Part shown: positions 1 to 7,644 of the stretch, piece after piece
Layout of the letters: every line of letters starts with the position of its first letter
How positions within the stretch are numbered: position 1 is the first letter of the stretch
NCBI GenBank assembly: GCA_001564205.1
Contig: LKMY01000014.1
Span: 1-17,265, forward strand
Direction of reading: 5' to 3'
Length of the DNA stretch: 17,265 bases
Origin: Nanohaloarchaea archaeon PL-Br10_U2g5
GTDB lineage: Archaea > Halobacteriota > Halobacteria > Halobacteriales > Haloferacaceae
Position numbers and translations under genes: made by a program
Notes under the pieces: model-generated
Seen by the model: only the letters and a program-made list of their open reading frames with translations
Databases searched by the model: none
Told to the model about the DNA's origin: nothing

Positions 1-1209
1 GGTGTTCGGCTTGGCGTCGGCGGTTTCCACGTATGCTCGCGCCGCGGCCAGCATGTCGTCGCGCTCGTCGCCGTTCGTGTACTCGACGTTGCGCCGCACG
101 AAGTGGTAGTCGGCGTACGGGGAGACGACCTCGCTGACGGGGTTGCCGCCGGCGGCCGCGAGGAGTTCGAGGAAGCGCGCGCCGATGTACGCCCCGTCTC
201 GAGAGAGCCGGTACGGCGGAAAAAAGACGCCGCCGTTACCCTCGCCCGCGATGGGAACGCGGGTTCCCTCGTCGTGGAGCTCGCGCGTCCGAGTGATGAT
301 GTTCGTCGCGCCGATCGGCGTGAGTTCGAGGCTCGCGTCGTTGGCGTCACAGATGTCGACGAGCCGCTGTGAGACGTTCACCGCACTGACGACCGCGTCG
401 CCCGGTGTTAGACAGGCGTCGGCCATCGCCGCGAACGAGGTATCACCGTCGATGAATGCACCGTTCTCGTCGACGAAGACCCCTCGGTCGGCGTCGCCGT
501 CGTGTGCGATCCCCACGTCGGCGTCGGAGGTTGCGACGAGCCGAGAAAGCGCGTCGAGGTTCTCCGCGACGGGCTCTGACTCTCGCCCGGGGAAGTGACC
601 GTCGGGAGTCGCGTTCACCGTTATCACGTCACACCCCAGCTCGCGGTAGATCCGTGGCGAGCTGATCGAGGCGGCTCCGTGGCCGGGATCGACCGCGACC
701 GTGAGGTCTGCGTCGGCGATAGCCTCGCCGTCGACCGCGTCGAGCAGCTGGACGACGTAGTCGTCGATCGCGCCCTCAACACGAGTCGTCGCCCCCGCAG
801 TCTTCCAGTTCGCGTGGTCGTAGTCGTCGTCGAGCACGCGGCGCTCGATGCGCTCGAGCACGTCGACGGAGAGCTCGACGCCGTCGTCGCCGACGAGCTT
901 GATCCCGTTGAACTCCGGCGGGTTGTGCGAGGCGGTGACGAGCACGCAGGGGACGCCCGCGGACTCGCAGTAGCTCCCGACCGTCGGCGTCGGTACGACG
1001 CCGAGCCGGTCGACATCGCAGCCGACTGCGGCCAATCCGCTCGCGGCGGCGTTGGCGAACAGCTCGCCGGTGGTGCGGGTGTCGCGGGCGACGGCGACTC
1101 GGTCGGTGTCCCACACCGAGCCGGCCGCCTTCGCGATGTTGAGGACGAGCTCCGGCGTGAGATACCGCAACGCGACCCCGCGAATGCCGCTGGATCCGAA
1201 CAGCTCCAT
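1..1209 (-). CDS. Phosphohexomutase (phosphoglucosamine/phosphomannomutase family), 3' end missing
   Basis: This alpha-D-phosphohexomutase should interconvert hexose-6-phosphate and hexose-1-phosphate in the cytoplasm, supplying activated sugars for glycans. The 403 visible codons begin with a FGSSGIRG substrate loop (residues 4-11). The phosphoserine loop TASHNPPEFNG places the catalytic serine at about residue 94. The metal loop DGDADR and the sugar-specificity loop GEGNGG follow in the family's usual order. Family members are about 440-460 residues, so roughly the last 40-50 residues (phosphate-binding domain 4) lie outside the window. The ATG at 1209 is chosen because FGSSGIRG follows directly; an ATG at 1219 is in another frame. 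The upstream gene at 1327 is divergent. GlmM, phosphomannomutase and phosphoglucomutase share these motifs, so the substrate is not settled. Confidence 0.93.
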   Translation of the reverse strand, partial: MELFGSSGIRGVALRYLTPELVLNIAKAAGSVWDTDRVAVARDTRTTGELFANAAASGLAAVGCDVDRLGVVPTPTVGSYCESAGVPCVLVTASHNPPEFNGIKLVGDDGVELSVDVLERIERRVLDDDYDHANWKTAGATTRVEGAIDDYVVQLLDAVDGEAIADADLTVAVDPGHGAASISSPRIYRELGCDVITVNATPDGHFPGRESEPVAENLDALSRLVATSDADVGIAHDGDADRGVFVDENGAFIDGDTSFAAMADACLTPGDAVVSAVNVSQRLVDICDANDASLELTPIGATNIITRTRELHDEGTRVPIAGEGNGGVFFPPYRLSRDGAYIGARFLELLAAAGGNPVSEVVSPYADYHFVRRNVEYTNGDERDDMLAAARAYVETADAKPNT

Positions 1210-1326
1210 GAACGGCCATGCGCCGGCCGACGGGAAAGCGGTTCCGAACGCGGGGCGGGGACGGGAACCGGGTACGTCCGTTGACACGGCACCCTGACGC
1301 GTGCGGTTGATACCCGTGCCGTCCGT

Positions 1327-1938
1327 ATGACCGATATGAAGCGAACGCGACGCGATTTGTTGGCGAGAGCCGCCGGTGCGGTCACCGCTGTGGGGGCCGT
1401 CGGGGTCGCCGGCTGTCTCGACTTTTCGGCCGGCGATGGACCACAGGGTCCCGACGGGACCCCAGCGACGCTCTCGTGTGGTACGGACGGATTCGTTCGG
1501 TTGGAGCAGCCGTTCGAAGAGCCGGTCGAGGGGACGACCGTGAACACCCCCGACACGCGGCTCGAGCTCTCTGCGGAGGGGACCTCCGAGACGTACGGAC
1601 AGTCGCTCCGGCTCGTCCTCCGGAACACCGGTGACGAGCAGGCGACCGTCCTCGGAGAGCACGCGTACTCGATCCAGCGGGAGACCGGCGACGAGTGGAT
1701 CGACGTCCGAGGTTCGACGACCGGCGAGGCGGTCGACCTCCCGCGTTCGGAGACCCGCCTCGACACCGGCTCGTCGTACAGCTGGTCGCTCAGGCTCGAC
1801 GAGGAGTCGCTCGAAGCTGCTGTCCCGGATGTCGACCTCGACGTCTGTCCGCCGCTGGGCCCCGGAACACATCGGTTCGTCTACTGGGGAATCGTCGACG
1901 CATCGCCGCTCGGGGTCGAGTTCGAGCTGGTTGGGTGA
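1327..1938 (+). CDS. Small twin-arginine lipoprotein with Ig-like domain
   Basis: A secreted, lipid-anchored protein of unknown function, 203 residues. The N-terminus has a twin-arginine motif (RRDLLA, residues 8-13), an alanine/valine-rich hydrophobic stretch and a lipobox VAGC with the lipidated cysteine at residue 30, a typical haloarchaeal Tat lipoprotein signal. The mature part (about residues 48-203) resembles a beta-sandwich: the pattern of an LRLVLRNTG strand, YSIQRETGDEWIDVRG and a closing GTHRFVYWG strand recalls bacterial Ig-like domains of the Big_14 type, by memory rather than by search. The same domain forms the C-terminal half of the lipoprotein at 14377-15552. The in-frame ATG at 1336 (MKRTRRDLL) is an equally good start and sits about 26 bases after a weak TTGATA box at 1307-1312. 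The gene converges on 1951-2559 with only 12 bases between them. Confidence 0.88.
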   Translation: MTDMKRTRRDLLARAAGAVTAVGAVGVAGCLDFSAGDGPQGPDGTPATLSCGTDGFVRLEQPFEEPVEGTTVNTPDTRLELSAEGTSETYGQSLRLVLRNTGDEQATVLGEHAYSIQRETGDEWIDVRGSTTGEAVDLPRSETRLDTGSSYSWSLRLDEESLEAAVPDVDLDVCPPLGPGTHRFVYWGIVDASPLGVEFELVG

Positions 1939-1950
1939 GATTCAACCCCG

Positions 1951-2559
1951 TTAAAAACTGCTCCACGCTGACGGCTGACCAACTCGCCCGCGGACGCGGA
2001 ACTCCCGATTGTCGCCTTCGACCCGCGTCTCGACGACGACCTCGAACGGTTCATAAAGGGTATGAACGACCTGTTCGTCGTGAGCCGTCGATCCGACCAC
2101 GCCGACGAAGGGCCACCCTTCACCGGAGGTTTGAGACGTCATCACGCGGGTGAACCGATAGATCCGCTCCGGGTCCCAGTACATCAACAGCTGGGAGAGC
2201 GAGTAGACGCCAACGGCGCGCTCGCGCCCGACCGACGATTCGACGACATCGGTGAATTTGATCCCGATGTCGGTGAGGTTCCCGGCGCTGCCGACGTACT
2301 TCGTGGTCGGCGTGTCGTCACGCTTGTCACCTTGTTCGTGTGTGACGCAGTCGATGACGACCACGTCGTCGCCGTCCCGTCCGGTGATCGTCTCGTAATC
2401 GCCGCGCACTTTCTCCGCCGTTCGCCCGGTCGATATCACGACCGGACCGGCCGACCACTCGGCGAGCAGCCGGTTGAAAAAGTCGTACTTCCCGCTCATC
2501 GGAGGGCCACTGATGAGCACGCTGTCGGCGGTGCGGACCGCGTCGGGAAGCACCGTCAT
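1951..2559 (-). CDS. RecA-fold protein with degenerate ATPase motifs
   Basis: A 202-residue protein related to haloarchaeal KaiC/RAD55-like and HTR-like proteins. The N-terminal ISGPPMSGKY (residues 16-25) is in the Walker A position, but Tyr25 replaces the expected Ser/Thr after the lysine. The strand that should carry Walker B reads RAVGVYSLSQLLMYWD (114-129) with no acidic residue at its usual place. The next strands (FVGVVGSTAHDEQV, then FEVVVETR and EFRVRGR) fit the end of a RecA core. The protein may therefore bind nucleotide weakly or act as a non-hydrolysing partner, which is inference. It is transcribed in the same direction as the intact ATPase at 2989-3684 but has its own TATA-like box. 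The ATG at 2559 lies 28 bases from that box, supporting a leaderless start. Confidence 0.85.
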   Translation of the reverse strand: MTVLPDAVRTADSVLISGPPMSGKYDFFNRLLAEWSAGPVVISTGRTAEKVRGDYETITGRDGDDVVVIDCVTHEQGDKRDDTPTTKYVGSAGNLTDIGIKFTDVVESSVGRERAVGVYSLSQLLMYWDPERIYRFTRVMTSQTSGEGWPFVGVVGSTAHDEQVVHTLYEPFEVVVETRVEGDNREFRVRGRVGQPSAWSSF

Positions 2560-2581
2560 ATGTCTGGATTGAGTGAGTATC

Positions 2582-2591
2582 GGATAAAACC
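2582..2591 (-). promoter_or_regulatory. TATA-like box for the degenerate RecA-fold gene
   Basis: On the minus strand this reads GGTTTTATCC. Its centre is about 28 bases upstream of the ATG at 2559, the spacing expected when a haloarchaeal transcript starts at or next to the start codon. It overlaps the end of the preceding gene's 3' flank, so the last gene of the cluster can be expressed separately. Confidence 0.55.
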
Positions 2592-2602
2592 CTTCCGAGG
2601 GA

Positions 2603-2989
2603 TCATTTCTGAAGCATCGACGGGAAGTCGAGTGAGGACGGCGGCCCCTCTTCGGGCCCCCTCGTGAGTGTCAGCTCGGTTATAGCACCGGGGAGCGAGG
2701 CCGAAATTGGTGCGCTCCGCGGCGTGCCCGCCGCGTCGACGAGCTCGTTCCAGACCGCTTCCTCGTCGTCGGTCTCGACGGCGGCGTCGAGCGCCTTCGT
2801 CCGTCCCTCGTCGTACGCGAGCTCCACGAGGCTCCGGTCGTACGCGCCGGAAAACGCCCCTATCACCCGCTCGAGCTCTGTGGGGCGTCCGCTCCCGAGG
2901 CCGGCAGCGACCCCGAGCGCGAACGCCCGTTTCACCGCCTCTTCGCGGGTGATGTCTTCCCATTCGGTGCCGAACAGTCGGTCGTACAT
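2603..2989 (-). CDS. Small acidic haloarchaeal protein, unknown function
   Basis: I do not recognise a named family for this 128-residue protein. It is acidic, with no signal peptide or membrane segment. Residues 1-75 look mostly alpha-helical (MYDRLFGTEWEDITREEAV, then an alanine/glycine-rich stretch and an FSGAYDRSLVELAYDEGRTKA helix). Residues 85-128 are rich in Pro, Ser and Gly and are probably flexible. The start codon shares its A with the last base of the TGA stop of the ATPase gene upstream (TGATG), so the two are probably translationally coupled and the proteins may work together. High GC at third codon positions supports real coding. The tail ends just before the promoter of the next gene. 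Confidence 0.8.
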   Translation of the reverse strand: MYDRLFGTEWEDITREEAVKRAFALGVAAGLGSGRPTELERVIGAFSGAYDRSLVELAYDEGRTKALDAAVETDDEEAVWNELVDAAGTPRSAPISASLPGAITELTLTRGPEEGPPSSLDFPSMLQK

Positions 2990-3684
2990 CAGTGGGTCAC
3001 CGTCGCGGCAGATCCGACGCGAAGCCCACCGTCGGTGAACTCGATGTCTTGGATGTCGGTGTCGACGTCGGTCCCGCGCATCTTCAGCACTTGGACTCCG
3101 CGCTGCATCGTATCGTCCTCGAGATAGTTGTGCATGAACACGACGCCGTGCGCGAGGTAGTGCTCCTCAGAGTAGGCGTTCGGGTCGGTCATCTCCGAGA
3201 TGAGCAGCGTCGTCGCGTCGGTCCGCTTCAGTGAGGAGAGCAGCTGGATCATCGTGTCCTCGTCGTCGTCGAGGAGGAACCGCAGCAGCATTGTGGAGTC
3301 GAAGACGACCCGGTCGATGTCCCGGGAGTTGATGAAACCGGTGAGGCGATTCGTCACCCCGGAGTGGTCCCGACGTTCGCCCGGGAGGCCGAAGAACCGC
3401 CGCCCGTCCGAAGAGAAGGAGTCGAGGAACGTGACCCGGTCGGTATCGAGCGCTCGGTCGAATCCGAACTCGTATCCGCTCATATCGCGTCGGATCCCGT
3501 CTCTCGTCTCATGCATGCTCACGTACAGCACGTCTTCTCCGTTTCGGGCACCCTGTGCGGCGAACTGAGCGCAGAACGTCGTTTTCCCGCTCCCCGGAGG
3601 GCCGCTGACAACGTACAGGCGGTTCTCCGGGAGTCCACCATCGACGAGAGTATCGAACCCGGGAACGCCGCTTGAGGCGCGCAT
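2989..3684 (-). CDS. KaiC/RAD55-like RecA-superfamily ATPase
   Basis: A single-domain RecA-fold ATPase of 231 residues. It begins with the KaiC-type entry GVPGFDTLVDGGLPENRLYV, followed by an intact Walker A GPPGSGKTT (residues 28-36). A strand DVLYVSMHE carries the usual Glu after Walker A, and Walker B RVVFDS has its aspartate at residue 129. A C-terminal strand VVFMHNYLEDDTMQRGVQVLKMRGTD follows, as in KaiC-like proteins. An open frame extends to a TTG at 3708, but the ATG at 3684 is chosen because a TATA-like box lies about 25 bases upstream and because the conserved region starts there. It lies 112 bases downstream of cheW. KaiC-like proteins such as ArlH act in archaeal motility, so a role in taxis or motor control is plausible but inferred from position only. 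Confidence 0.87.
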   Translation of the reverse strand: MRASSGVPGFDTLVDGGLPENRLYVVSGPPGSGKTTFCAQFAAQGARNGEDVLYVSMHETRDGIRRDMSGYEFGFDRALDTDRVTFLDSFSSDGRRFFGLPGERRDHSGVTNRLTGFINSRDIDRVVFDSTMLLRFLLDDDEDTMIQLLSSLKRTDATTLLISEMTDPNAYSEEHYLAHGVVFMHNYLEDDTMQRGVQVLKMRGTDVDTDIQDIEFTDGGLRVGSAATVTH

Positions 3685-3705
3685 ACGAGAGCACTCGTCA
3701 GCGGC

Positions 3706-3713
3706 CAAATAAG
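3706..3713 (-). promoter_or_regulatory. TATA-like box for the KaiC-like ATPase
   Basis: On the minus strand the core is CTTATTTG, centred about 25 bases before the ATG at 3684. A start at the in-frame TTG at 3708 would place the start codon inside the box, so this element helps decide the gene start. Confidence 0.5.
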
Positions 3714-3796
3714 GGTTGGCCCCCGGTTCTCAGTGGTGAGAACAATGACGATCGATGCGTGAAACGGTCAGTCAGTATGTGCGGAGTGGTCGACCG

Positions 3797-4267
3797 CTAC
3801 GCTCCTGCTTCGTTCGGTGTGATGTCGTTCGTCTCTATCTCGTCGACGTCTGGTGAGACCCAAACGACGAAGCGATCGTCGGATTTGATGATGCCACGGA
3901 CACCCTCGTCGTCGGCCGTGGTCCCTCGATCGATGTCCTCGAGAGCGACGTCGCGGACCTGAAACACCTCGTCGACCATCCAACCGACGGTTCCCCCCTC
4001 GTCGATCTCGGCGTCGTCGAACACGACGATCCGTTCGCGAGAGCCGTCCTTGTCGATACCGAAGAGCGTCTTCGGATCGACGATGGTGGTCGTCCGTCCA
4101 CGCAGGTCCATCACGCCCTCAACGTGGCCCGGGGAGTTGGGTATCCGCGTGAGTTCGCCGGCGTCAACGATCTCGTCGATCACGCCGATGTCCAAACAGT
4201 ACGTCCCGTCTCCGAGGCCGAACTCGAGGACTTTCGTGAGTTCACCGTCCGTCTCGATGGCTGCCAT
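3797..4267 (-). CDS. cheW: Chemotaxis coupling protein CheW
   Basis: CheW bridges methyl-accepting receptors and the kinase CheA in the cytoplasmic signalling array. The 156-residue protein is essentially one CheW domain. It opens with VLEFGLGDGTYCLDIGVIDEI (residues 13-33), then RIPNSPGHVEGVMDLRGRTTTIVD (41-64) with the LRG turn and valine-rich strand that define the family. The second beta-barrel half follows (ERIVVFDD, then GWMVDEVFQV and RFVVWVS). A short acidic tail follows residue 140. It is transcribed divergently from cheB across a 102-base intergenic region. The ATG at 4267 lies about 27 bases from a TATA-like box, indicating a leaderless transcript. No other CheW-family gene is in the window apart from the C-terminal domain of CheA. 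Confidence 0.96.
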   Translation of the reverse strand: MAAIETDGELTKVLEFGLGDGTYCLDIGVIDEIVDAGELTRIPNSPGHVEGVMDLRGRTTTIVDPKTLFGIDKDGSRERIVVFDDAEIDEGGTVGWMVDEVFQVRDVALEDIDRGTTADDEGVRGIIKSDDRFVVWVSPDVDEIETNDITPNEAGA

Positions 4268-4289
4268 AGCATGACGTGCGGGGAACGCT

Positions 4290-4298
4290 CCAATAATC
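4290..4298 (-). promoter_or_regulatory. cheW promoter TATA-like box
   Basis: The minus strand reads GATTATTGG here, centred about 27 bases upstream of the cheW ATG at 4267. It coincides with the left outer arm of the inverted repeat at 4290-4330. Confidence 0.5.
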
Positions 4299-4330
4299 GT
4301 ATCCCCTGAATTATCAGGGCTGATTACTGG
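4290..4330. repeat. Nested inverted repeats between cheW and cheB
   Basis: The inner palindrome at 4304-4319 has perfect six-base arms, CCCTGA and TCAGGG, around ATTA. Outside it, CCAATAATC (4290-4298) and GATTACTGG (4322-4330) form a second inverted pair matching at eight of nine positions, offset by three bases from the inner axis. The element lies between two divergent TATA-like boxes and covers the one for cheW. A shared operator controlling both che transcription units is the natural reading, but this is inference; a transcript hairpin is the alternative. Confidence 0.5.
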
Positions 4331-4338
4331 GTCCGTGG

Positions 4339-4346
4339 ATTTATGC
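4339..4346 (+). promoter_or_regulatory. cheB-A-R operon promoter TATA-like box
   Basis: The sequence ATTTATGC is centred about 27 bases before the cheB ATG at 4370. A longer in-frame start at 4343 would fall inside the box, so 4370 is the better start and the transcript is probably leaderless. Confidence 0.6.
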
Positions 4347-4369
4347 TAATTCTGGGGCTGTTCACTGAC

Positions 4370-5530
4370 ATGAGTAGGACGACGGATCGGCGGGGCGGTC
4401 GTGACGACGCCGTCCGGGTGGTAGTCGTCGACGACTCGCCGTTCATGCGGGGATTGATCGCCGACCTCCTGGCGGACGCCGGAGTAACAGTAGTCGGCGA
4501 GGCGGGTGACGGCGAGGAGGCATTATCGGTCGTCGCCGAGACGCGCCCGGACGTGGTAACGATGGACGTCGAGATGCCGGGTATGGACGGGATCGAAGCG
4601 GTTGAGCGGCTGATGGACGAGACACCGACGCCCGTGTTGATGCTGTCGGCACACACCGCCGAAGGTGCTGACGTCACCTTCGAGGCGCTCGAGCGCGGGG
4701 CGGTTGACTTCTTTTCGAAGCCAGGCGGCGAGGTGTCGACCGGCGTCTCTCGAGAGTCGGAGCGACTCGTCGAAGCCGTTCGATCGGTCGCCGGAGCCGA
4801 TCTCAAGGCGGCGACTCGCGACCGGCGCGAGCGCGACTCGAACGGGGCTTCGAATTCGTCGATCGCGACAGAGTCGGCTCCATCGGCCCGGTCGACGAGC
4901 CAGCCGGCCGCAGCGCAGACGTCGGAACCGACGACGGAACCGAGCCCGACTGTGGACGTCGACGGCCCACTGACCGTGGTGATCGCGGCCTCGACCGGCG
5001 GCCCAAACGCGGTCGAGCGCGTGCTGTCCGCGCTGCCGATGGCAGACTGTCGGATCGTCATCGTCCAGCACATGCCCGCGGCGTTCACCCCGCGGTTCGC
5101 CGAGCGACTCGACGCCGCCTCGGCGTACGACGTGCGCGAGGCGACTGACGGCGCGCGAATCGGCTCGGGTGAGGCGCTCGTCGCGAGCGGCGGGAGCCAC
5201 ACGCGAGTCGACAGCTATCGTGCGGGTCGCCTCCGCGTCAAGCTCGACGAGGACGAGTCGCAATCGATCACTCCCGCCGCGGATATCACGATGCAATCGG
5301 CGGCGGACGTGGTCGACGGACCGCTCGTTGGCGTCGTGTTGACAGGCATGGGCTCCGACGCGGCCGAAGGTATCCAAGCGATGGCCGACTCGGGCGCACG
5401 AACGCTGGCGCAAAGCGAGGGCACCTGCGTCATCTACGGGATGCCGAAGCGAGCCGTCGAGACCGGAAGCGTCGACGAGGTGTACGATCTCGACGATGTC
5501 GCCGGCGCGATTGTGGGAGGTAGAGTCTGA
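4370..5530 (+). CDS. cheB: Chemotaxis protein-glutamate methylesterase CheB
   Basis: CheB removes methyl groups from, and deamidates, chemoreceptors after phosphorylation by CheA, giving adaptation. The 386-residue protein has a receiver domain (about 15-140) with the acidic pair D21-D22, phosphoacceptor D66 in VVTMDVEMPGMDG, the conserved hydroxyl residue S93 and K117 in FFSKPGG. A Ser/Thr/Ala-rich linker (about 145-197) follows. The methylesterase domain (about 200-386) carries the catalytic triad S208 (AASTGG), H234 (VQHMP) and D330 (GMGSDAAEG). All catalytic residues are present. It is the first gene of the operon; the TGA overlaps the ATG of cheA by one base. The start is set by the promoter spacing described for 4339-4346. 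Confidence 0.97.
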   Translation: MSRTTDRRGGRDDAVRVVVVDDSPFMRGLIADLLADAGVTVVGEAGDGEEALSVVAETRPDVVTMDVEMPGMDGIEAVERLMDETPTPVLMLSAHTAEGADVTFEALERGAVDFFSKPGGEVSTGVSRESERLVEAVRSVAGADLKAATRDRRERDSNGASNSSIATESAPSARSTSQPAAAQTSEPTTEPSPTVDVDGPLTVVIAASTGGPNAVERVLSALPMADCRIVIVQHMPAAFTPRFAERLDAASAYDVREATDGARIGSGEALVASGGSHTRVDSYRAGRLRVKLDEDESQSITPAADITMQSAADVVDGPLVGVVLTGMGSDAAEGIQAMADSGARTLAQSEGTCVIYGMPKRAVETGSVDEVYDLDDVAGAIVGGRV

Positions 5531-7644
5531 TGGACTCACACCGCGCCGCGTTCGTCGCGGAGGCCGAAGACGGGATCACGGACCTCAACAACGCCCTGCT
5601 CGCGCTCGAAGCCGACCCCGAGGACGCGGAAGCAATGGACGACGTCTTCCGCGTCGCCCACACCCTGAAAGGGAACGCCGCGGCGATGGGCTACGAGGAC
5701 GTCTCTTCGTTCGGCCACGCGTTAGAAGACCTGTTGGACGCGGTGCGCCGGGGCGATCTGGAGGTGACGCCGGAGCTGATGGACCTCCTCTTTGAAGGCG
5801 TCGACACCGTCGAGGCGATGGTCGCGGAGATCGCCGACATCGGCGAGGTGTCGACTGACCCGTCCGACCTCGAATCCCGCCTGCGCGAGATGGAAGAGGG
5901 CGGTCTCGTCGACAAACAAAAAGAGGGCGGTCTCGTCGACAACCAAGACGGCGGAAACGCGAGCGCCGCTGCCGAGGGCACCGATACCACTCCTCCCGAC
6001 ACCACCGCTTCAGGCGAGGAGAGCGGGTCAGACGACGGCGACTTCTCACCCCCCGATCCTCCCTCTGCGGTGGCCGATCTCGACAATCCCGTCGTGTACG
6101 CGGACGTGACGATCGGTGACACGGCGATGGCAGGGGTCGACGCCACCCTCGTGTTACAGGCGCTCGCCGGGCAGTTCGACGGGCATGTCACTGATCCCGA
6201 ACCCGACGCGCTGGAGGGCGGTGAGTACGACGAGGGGTTCGACGCCTTCGTCGGCGCCGCCGACCCCGACGCCGTCGCCGAGGAGGTCGGTGCGCTCGCG
6301 CAGGTCGAGGCGGTGGCGACAGCCGTCGTCGACGACTCGGACGTATTCGAGACTGACGCCGAAGGGCCCGCCGACAGCGAAGGGGGCGAGTCGCCCGCTA
6401 GCGGCTCCGGCAGCTCAGGCGACCGCGACGAGATCAAGTCGATCCGCGTCGATGTCGATCAGGTCGACGAGCTGTACGGGCTCGTCGAGCAGCTGGTGAC
6501 GAGCCGGATCAAGCTCCGACGTGAGCTGGAGGCGGCCGACGCCAAGTCTGACGCGCTTGACGAACTCGATAAGCTCGCATCTAGCTTGCAAGACACGGCG
6601 ATGGATATGCGACTGATCCCGTTCTCACAGGTGTCTGACTCGTTCCCGCGTCTCGTCCGCGACATCTCGCGGGACCTCGACAAGCGGATCGCCTTCGACA
6701 TCGAAGGCGACGACGTCGAGCTCGACCGGACGATCCTGACCGAAATGCGTGACCCGCTCGTCCACGTCCTGCGAAACGCGGTCGATCACGGAATCGAGTC
6801 GCCCGAGGAGCGCGAGGCCGCCGGGAAGGACCCGACCGGTCGCGTCCGGCTCACGGCGGAGCGCGAGCGCGATCACGTCATTATCGAAGTCGCCGACGAC
6901 GGCGATGGGCTCGATCCCGACAAACTCCGTGAGAAGGCGGTCGACGAGGGCGTCAAGAGCCGCGAAGCGGTCGAGACGATGGCGGACGACGAGGTGTACG
7001 ACCTGGTCTTTCATCCCGGGTTCTCCACTGCCGAGGAAGTCACTGACGTTTCCGGGCGCGGCGTCGGCATGGACGTCGTCCGAACGACCGCGCGCGACCT
7101 CGACGGCTCCGTTACGGTCGAAAGCGACCCCGGCGAGGGTACGACTGTCCGGTTCCGGCTTCCGGTTACCGTCGCCATCGTGACGGTGATGTTCGTCGAC
7201 GTCGGCGGCACGGAGTACGGCATCCCGATCAAATCGATCGCGGAGGTCGCCCGCGCGAACGACGTCGAGGAGGTCCACGGCGACGAAATCGTCCGCCACG
7301 AGGACGACCTGTATCCGGTGATCCGGCTCGACGAGCGGCTCGCGGACAGCGGCGCCTCGGCGCCGGCCAACGCCGGCACAGGCGACACTCAGATCGAGCC
7401 CGTGACGACCGGGGTCAACGTTGAGACCGCGACGACGGACGGCGGCGTGACCGACGAGGGAATGCTCGTCCGCATCCGTGAGGAGACGCGACAGGTCGCA
7501 CTCCACTGTGACGCCGTGCTCGATCAGGAGGAAGTAGTCGTGAAACCGCTCGACGGACCACTGTCTGGGACGCCGGGTCTGAGCGGCACGGCGGTCCTCG
7601 GCGATGGCGATGTCGTAGCCGTCCTCGACGTGGTGAGCCTATGA
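5530..7644 (+). CDS. cheA: Chemotaxis histidine kinase CheA
   Basis: CheA autophosphorylates in response to receptor state and passes phosphate to CheY and CheB. The 704 residues show the full architecture. P1 phosphotransfer domain: H44 in RVAHTLKGNAAAMG. A variable region holds a 27-base tandem duplication (residues 123-140). A P2-like regulator-binding domain follows (about 188-270). P3 dimerisation helices: about 302-370. P4 ATPase: N box HVLRNAVDHG with N416, G1 DDGDG at 456-460, G2 SGRGVGMDVV at 508-517. P5 CheW-like domain: about 546-704. The linkers are acidic and rich in Gly/Ser, as usual in halophiles. The start overlaps the cheB stop by one base and has a strong Shine-Dalgarno-like GGGAGGT at 5515-5521. 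The end overlaps cheR by four bases. Confidence 0.97.
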   Translation: MDSHRAAFVAEAEDGITDLNNALLALEADPEDAEAMDDVFRVAHTLKGNAAAMGYEDVSSFGHALEDLLDAVRRGDLEVTPELMDLLFEGVDTVEAMVAEIADIGEVSTDPSDLESRLREMEEGGLVDKQKEGGLVDNQDGGNASAAAEGTDTTPPDTTASGEESGSDDGDFSPPDPPSAVADLDNPVVYADVTIGDTAMAGVDATLVLQALAGQFDGHVTDPEPDALEGGEYDEGFDAFVGAADPDAVAEEVGALAQVEAVATAVVDDSDVFETDAEGPADSEGGESPASGSGSSGDRDEIKSIRVDVDQVDELYGLVEQLVTSRIKLRRELEAADAKSDALDELDKLASSLQDTAMDMRLIPFSQVSDSFPRLVRDISRDLDKRIAFDIEGDDVELDRTILTEMRDPLVHVLRNAVDHGIESPEEREAAGKDPTGRVRLTAERERDHVIIEVADDGDGLDPDKLREKAVDEGVKSREAVETMADDEVYDLVFHPGFSTAEEVTDVSGRGVGMDVVRTTARDLDGSVTVESDPGEGTTVRFRLPVTVAIVTVMFVDVGGTEYGIPIKSIAEVARANDVEEVHGDEIVRHEDDLYPVIRLDERLADSGASAPANAGTGDTQIEPVTTGVNVETATTDGGVTDEGMLVRIREETRQVALHCDAVLDQEEVVVKPLDGPLSGTPGLSGTAVLGDGDVVAVLDVVSL
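5896..5949 (+). repeat. 27-base tandem duplication inside cheA
   Basis: Two adjacent in-frame 27-base units (5896-5922 and 5923-5949) encode EGGLVDKQK and EGGLVDNQD. Their first 20 bases are identical; the differences sit in the last seven. It lies in the linker after the P1 domain, where length changes are tolerated, and looks like a recent duplication. Confidence 0.85.

Noticed and set aside
624..1766. Long minus-strand open frame of 380 codons
   Set aside because: It is rich in Ser, Arg and Thr with no domain, and overlaps both the phosphohexomutase and the small lipoprotein, whose motifs are clear in other frames. It is a GC-rich shadow.
4324..5539. Two long open frames antisense to cheB
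   Set aside because: The plus-strand frame carries all CheB catalytic motifs; the antisense products are low-complexity Ser/Arg/Thr-rich translations typical of GC-rich shadow frames.
5896..5949. CRISPR or mobile-element repeat
   Set aside because: The two units are adjacent, in frame with no spacers, and lie inside cheA.
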